From: Lachnospira multipara LB2003
Lineage (GTDB): Bacteria > Bacillota > Clostridia > Lachnospirales > Lachnospiraceae
Reading direction: 5' to 3'
NCBI RefSeq assembly: GCF_000702205.1
Contig: NZ_JNKW01000006.1
Location: 100,553-164,552 of the forward strand
DNA length: 64,000 nt
Positions 60,667-64,000 of the stretch are shown one piece after another. The notes below the pieces were generated by a model that searched no databases, had not been told where the DNA came from, and was given only the letters and a program-made list of their open reading frames with translations. The translations under genes and the position numbers were made by a program. Every line of letters starts with the position of its first letter. The first letter of the stretch is position 1.

Positions 60667-61358
60667 TCTAGCATATCTTCTTTTATTTCTAAACACATTA
60701 GTAAAAAAGCCACCATTAACACTAGGCAACTTACCCAAATTGCATGTGTTCCAAGCTTTGGTCCTATATTTCCACCAATTCCTGCTCCAATGGCAAATAT
60801 AAAAATAACAATAAAATAGTATCCTGATTTTTCAAGTAATTTCTTATCTTTAGTTCTTGTAAAGCCTGACAGAGCTGCCATTCCACTTCTTAAATTTCCA
60901 ATACACATTGTTGTTGCATAAGCATTACCACTTACCTTTCTAAAGGCTTGTACCTGCATTGCACATGTTAGAGAAACCAAAGAGTTAGCGACTATATCAT
61001 ACTTAAATGGTATAAATCCCACAAAGAAAAGTATTACAACTTCTATAGCTACTATTATTTGTCTCCAATGCAATTTCTTAGAATGCTTAAAATGGCTTCC
61101 TATTTGCTCTGCAATAAATACCCCCACTGCAAATGCCAATAAAGGAACAAAATACTTTAGAGCCTTATATTTTTCATTCTGCATAATATAAGTACTCATA
61201 AGCACTATATTACCTGTCTGCGCATTAGCAAAGACATGTCCTCTTAATATATAAGTGTAAGCATCTTGAAAGCCCCCTGAAAAAGCAAGAAATAGTCCTA
61301 CTATTAGTGCCTCTGACATTTGCTTTTGTCTTGTTAGTTTGTTTGCTATAGTTTTCAT
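60663..61358 (-). CDS. YoaK-family (DUF1275) membrane protein
   Basis: 231 residues from the ATG at 61358 (AGAGGAAG upstream). The ATG at 61382 lies before that site. About six hydrophobic segments and the family motif FLAFSGGFQDAYTYILRGHVFANAQTGNIVLM near residue 20 mark DUF1275 proteins. Also typical is ATTMCIGNLRSG. The family is widespread and of unknown function, probably in transport. The small gene at 60417 converges on it. Confidence 0.88.
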   Translation of the reverse strand: MKTIANKLTRQKQMSEALIVGLFLAFSGGFQDAYTYILRGHVFANAQTGNIVLMSTYIMQNEKYKALKYFVPLLAFAVGVFIAEQIGSHFKHSKKLHWRQIIVAIEVVILFFVGFIPFKYDIVANSLVSLTCAMQVQAFRKVSGNAYATTMCIGNLRSGMAALSGFTRTKDKKLLEKSGYYFIVIFIFAIGAGIGGNIGPKLGTHAIWVSCLVLMVAFLLMCLEIKEDMLD

Positions 61359-61414
61359 TTTTTTCTTCCTCTTTTTTTGCATTAAGCTTTTTTATATTCT
61401 GCCCGAAATTGAAA

Positions 61415-61470
61415 AATCCGCCGCATTTAGCGACGGATTAAAATCTCAGTCGTTTTTAATCCGTCTGAGC
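61415..61470 (-). terminator. Competing hairpins after mtnN
   Basis: On the minus strand, a GACGGATTAAAA / TTTTAATCCGTC stem overlaps a following AATCCGTCGC / GCGGCGGATT stem that ends in TTTTT. The second is a good terminator for mtnN. The first shares the AATCCGTC arm, so the two structures exclude each other, as in attenuators. Alternatively this may simply be a compound terminator. Confidence 0.6.
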
Positions 61471-61479
61471 TTATATTTA

Positions 61480-62172
61480 TTAAATGTTAGCTACTAATTC
61501 CTTTATAAGCTTTACTGAATTAGCAATTGCCTGCTTCTCAAATTCTGGATAATCCATTGTTGCTGAATCATCAGCCTTATCTGAGATTGCTCTTAAAATA
61601 ACAAATGGTACGTTGTTAATATGTGAAACATGAGCAATTGAAGCTCCTTCCATCTCTGTACAATATCCCTTAAATGTTGATTCGATTCTATCCTTAGTAT
61701 CTCTATCTGAAATAAACTGATCACCAGATACAATTCTTCCTACATGTCCTTTTATTTCAGGTAAAACCTTAGCTATTGCTTCCTTTGCAAGCTTTACTAA
61801 TCTTTCATCTGCCTTAAATGCTAATGTATCCATTCTTGGAACCTGACCTAATTCATAACCGAAGCCTGTTACATCTACATCATGATGAAGCACATCATCA
61901 GAAATTACAATATCTGCAATATCAATTTCTGGTCTTAGAGAACCTGCAATACCTGTATTAATAATATAGTCTGCCTTAAAATCATCTACTAAAATCTGTG
62001 TGCAAGCTGCAGCATTACATTTACCAATTCCTGAACGTACAACTACCACATCTTTTCCATTAAGCTTTCCTGCTCTAAAGTTCATGCTAGCCTTAGCTTC
62101 TTCTCTTTCAATGTCCATTGCTGCAATTATCTGCTCAACTTCTTCGTCCATTGCGCCAATAATTCCTATCAT
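61480..62172 (-). CDS. mtnN: 5'-methylthioadenosine/S-adenosylhomocysteine nucleosidase
   Basis: 230 residues. It cleaves the N-glycosidic bond of MTA and SAH in the methyl cycle and removes by-products of SAM use. IGIIGAMDEEVEQIIAAM opens the fold, VVVRSGIGKCNAAACTQIL and INTGIAGSL are conserved, and CTEMEGASIAHV near residue 170 with the ME(G)A pair and the catalytic aspartate in AISDKADD near 195 complete the active site. GGAGGT precedes the ATG. It lies 18 bp downstream of murG, possibly in one transcript with it. Confidence 0.95.
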   Translation of the reverse strand: MIGIIGAMDEEVEQIIAAMDIEREEAKASMNFRAGKLNGKDVVVVRSGIGKCNAAACTQILVDDFKADYIINTGIAGSLRPEIDIADIVISDDVLHHDVDVTGFGYELGQVPRMDTLAFKADERLVKLAKEAIAKVLPEIKGHVGRIVSGDQFISDRDTKDRIESTFKGYCTEMEGASIAHVSHINNVPFVILRAISDKADDSATMDYPEFEKQAIANSVKLIKELVANI

Positions 62173-62190
62173 TATGCAACCTCCTATTAT

Positions 62191-63273
62191 TTATTTTGTA
62201 TTTTTCTTAATTAATTCAATAATGTTAGCAATTGAGTCTGCCTGTTTACTCTCAGACATCTTACTTATAAAACTATCTTTATTGTCGTATAATTTATTAA
62301 TTTCATCAAGTAAAAGTTTACCCTGAATCTTGTCATCCTTAATTAGCTCATCTTCATCAAGAACTAATGAATAGCCATGTTCCTTAAATGACTTAGCATT
62401 AAGAATCTGATCGCCACGGCTTGCCTTTGCAGAAAGTGGAATTAAAAGGTTTGGTTTCTTTAAAGCTAATAATTCACAAATTGCATTAGCACCAGCTCTA
62501 GAAACGACTATATCTGCCATGGCAAATAAATCCTTCATTTCTTCACTTATATATTCAAACTGCTTATATCCTGGTAATGTGTCATATTTAGGTTCTGTCT
62601 TACCCTTACCGCATAAATGACAAACCTGATATTTTTCAAGTAATTCAGGTAACACATCATAGATTGCATCATTGACATGCTTAGCACCTGTACTTCCACC
62701 AACTACTAATATAATTGGCTTCTTATCGTTAAATCCGCATAGACGAAGGCCTGCATTCTTATCGCCCTTTAATAATTCCTGTCTAATTGGCGATCCTGTT
62801 AATACTGCCTTTCCTTCTGGTAAATACTTAACTGTTTCAGGGAAGTTACAACAAACATTAGTTGCCTTCTTCATTGCTATTCTATTAGCTAATCCTGGTG
62901 TCATATCTGATTCATGAATAATTACTGGTATATGTCTAAATCCAGCTGCTAAACAAACTGGTACAGATACAAATCCGCCCTTAGAAAAAACCACATCTGG
63001 CTTAATCTTACGAAGTAATCTATTAGCCTGAATAATACCTCTTAATACTCTAAAGATATCAGAAAAATTCTTAGTACTAAAATATCTTCTTAACTTTCCT
63101 GATGAAATACAGTGATATGGAATATTCTCTGCTTCTATAAGCTGCTTCTCAATTCCTGTATATGATCCAATATATTCAATCTCATATCCTTCTTCAATTA
63201 ATGATGGCATAAGTGCAATATTAGGTGTTACATGACCTGCTGTTCCACCACCTGTAAGTACTATCTTCTTCAT
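62191..63273 (-). CDS. murG: UDP-N-acetylglucosamine--undecaprenyl-pyrophosphoryl-MurNAc transferase (MurG)
   Basis: 360 residues, GT28. It adds GlcNAc to lipid I to make lipid II for the cell wall. GGGTAGHVTPNIAL near residue 8 is the first glycine loop, FSKGGFVSVPVCLAA near 97 the second, and VGGSTGAKHVND near 190 the third. RAGANAICELLALKKPNLLIPL near 258 is the UDP-GlcNAc-binding block. GAGGGC lies upstream of the ATG. It overlaps the TSCPD gene by one base, so the two are translationally linked. The other mur/dcw genes are not in the window. Confidence 0.96.
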   Translation of the reverse strand: MKKIVLTGGGTAGHVTPNIALMPSLIEEGYEIEYIGSYTGIEKQLIEAENIPYHCISSGKLRRYFSTKNFSDIFRVLRGIIQANRLLRKIKPDVVFSKGGFVSVPVCLAAGFRHIPVIIHESDMTPGLANRIAMKKATNVCCNFPETVKYLPEGKAVLTGSPIRQELLKGDKNAGLRLCGFNDKKPIILVVGGSTGAKHVNDAIYDVLPELLEKYQVCHLCGKGKTEPKYDTLPGYKQFEYISEEMKDLFAMADIVVSRAGANAICELLALKKPNLLIPLSAKASRGDQILNAKSFKEHGYSLVLDEDELIKDDKIQGKLLLDEINKLYDNKDSFISKMSESKQADSIANIIELIKKNTK

Positions 63274-63521
63274 TAGAAATTGCCCTCCTTATATGCTTTT
63301 AACGCTTTTGATAACTGATCTGGACATGATGTACCTCTTCCTCTGCAATCTATGCCTTCTAATCTATTAATTGTGTCATCAACGCTCATTCCTTCTACCA
63401 ATCTAGCAACTCCTTGTGTATTTCCATCGCATCCGCCAAAAAATGTTACTTTCTTGATTATATCATTCTCAATTTCAAATTCAATTTCTCTCGAACATAC
63501 TCCCTTGGTTTTATATATCAT
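63273..63521 (-). CDS. TSCPD-domain protein (uncharacterised, NrdJ-like motif)
   Basis: 82 residues. It carries the TSCPD motif in DCRGRGTSCPDQLSKAL near its end, plus an FFGGCDGNTQGVARLVEGM block. These motifs resemble the C-terminal tail of class II ribonucleotide reductases, but the free-standing version is uncharacterised. Cysteines suggest metal binding. AAGAAAGG lies upstream of the start. It ends on the first base of murG, so the two are coupled. A group II intron end lies about 170 bp upstream. Confidence 0.75.
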   Translation of the reverse strand: MIYKTKGVCSREIEFEIENDIIKKVTFFGGCDGNTQGVARLVEGMSVDDTINRLEGIDCRGRGTSCPDQLSKALKAYKEGNF

Positions 63522-63689
63522 AATATACCTTCTTTCCTAAATATATAGACCCTTGTTCCCTTAGACACGGTCTACTTTCATACGAAATCCAAATTTAACT
63601 CCCTGTAAAAATCTATCTAGACAAATACGCCTTTACACAAGCTTACTAAGTATAGCATACTTAAAAATGAAATAAAACACGAAACAAAT

Positions 63690-64000
63690 CGGGTAGGAGG
63701 TAGATAATTATTTTATCTACCGACCTCCCACAGCACCGTACGTACGGTTCCGTATACGGCGCTTCTCTAGTTTTCACATATTTTCAAATAAAACTCTGTG
63801 AATGTTGGGTATCCTAGTTCACGGAGTTTCTTGTTGTTAAACGCAGTCTGTAATACAAAATAACTACCGCAATACCAGTTGCCATTTCGCATGTTTGCGC
63901 ATATCCACGCTTTTCCTTCTTCCACGCCTAACTTTTTGAGTTCCTTGAATTTTGTTTTAGCCTTCTTCCATTGTTTCCAGTAGATTGTCCTTATCTTATG
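63690..64000 (-). mobile_element. 3' end of a group II intron, running off the window
   Basis: The minus strand carries the end of an intron-encoded maturase gene, then a domain V-like hairpin (AGCGCCGTATACGG to CGTACGGTGCT, roughly 63732-63766), then a domain VI-like hairpin with perfect GGTAGATAA / TTATCTACC arms (63699-63721), and a CTACCCGAT end near 63690. These are the family's hallmarks. The 5' part lies beyond the window. The intron is inserted upstream of the TSCPD-murG-mtnN genes, in a non-coding site as far as I can see. Confidence 0.8.
63767..64000 (-). CDS. ltrA: C-terminus of a group II intron reverse transcriptase/maturase, partial
   Basis: The last 77 codons of an LtrA-like protein. 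IYWKQWKKAKTKFKELKKLGVEE matches the group II maturase (GIIM) region IWKQWKK..KNLKKLG. GKAWICANMRNGNWYCGSY and KKLRELGYPTFTEFYLKICEN resemble the terminal region of many clostridial intron proteins. The reverse transcriptase domains lie outside the window. The stop at 63767 sits immediately before the domain V hairpin, the normal position in such introns. Confidence 0.85.
   Translation of the reverse strand, partial: HKIRTIYWKQWKKAKTKFKELKKLGVEEGKAWICANMRNGNWYCGSYFVLQTAFNNKKLRELGYPTFTEFYLKICEN

Overview
The window looks like a low-GC Bacillota chromosome, most likely a gut Lachnospiraceae-type Clostridium. The signs are AT-rich DNA, strong GGAGG ribosome binding sites, typical clostridial housekeeping genes (a PPi-type phosphofructokinase, leuS, carB, murG, mtnN, cca) and several small families I associate with Lachnospiraceae. 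I saw no tRNA, rRNA, CRISPR array or prophage. The species cannot be fixed from the sequence alone.

Positions 1-15512 hold a long minus-strand cell-surface polysaccharide locus. It has several tandem-domain GT2 and GT4 glycosyltransferases, a Wzm/Wzt-type ABC exporter whose ATPase carries a C-terminal carbohydrate-binding-like domain, an MBOAT O-acyltransferase with two paralogous SGNH/DltD-like partners, and a GtrA-family protein. A plus-strand rmlABDC-type operon (20694-24401) makes dTDP-L-rhamnose, so the polymer probably contains rhamnose. A second minus-strand operon (36675 down to 30369) holds a PEGA lipoprotein, a DegT aminotransferase, a phosphoglycosyl transferase, a GT2 enzyme and a membrane-bound CapD/PglF dehydratase. 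Together these look like an amino-sugar and lipid-linked initiation module.

The most unusual content is a two-gene cassette present three times (about 16.4-19.2, 27.2-30.1 and 45.3-48.2 kb). A large protein without a signal peptide carries N-terminal peptidoglycan-binding-like repeats, a DUF1906 (Rv2525c-like) glycosidase-fold domain, a beta-rich region and a variable hydrophobic C-terminus. It is followed at once by a small two-TM YcxB-like membrane protein. A frameshifted orphan copy of the small gene sits behind a duplicate of the large gene's promoter/RBS region and in front of a duplicated terminator. This resembles the polymorphic toxin/immunity layout, but function is inferred. A second candidate antagonism cassette (38.4-40.0 kb: LytTR regulator, secreted cationic-amphipathic peptide, 3-TM protein) is bracketed by near-identical terminator hairpins, with an orphan 3-TM paralogue about 0.8 kb away.

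The rest is mostly housekeeping and regulation: an OmpR-type two-component system, a pfp gene with a terminator-like nested leader, leuS, free methionine sulfoxide reductase, carB, NUDIX and HAD hydrolases, a 2-hydroxyacid dehydrogenase, a broken Ser/Thr kinase, a YoaK-type protein, mtnN, murG and a TSCPD protein. Degraded genes (DUF3990-like and sfsA remnants, split kinase, split small ORF), three arrays of about 70-bp palindromic repeats and the 3' end of a group II intron at the right edge show active rearrangement.
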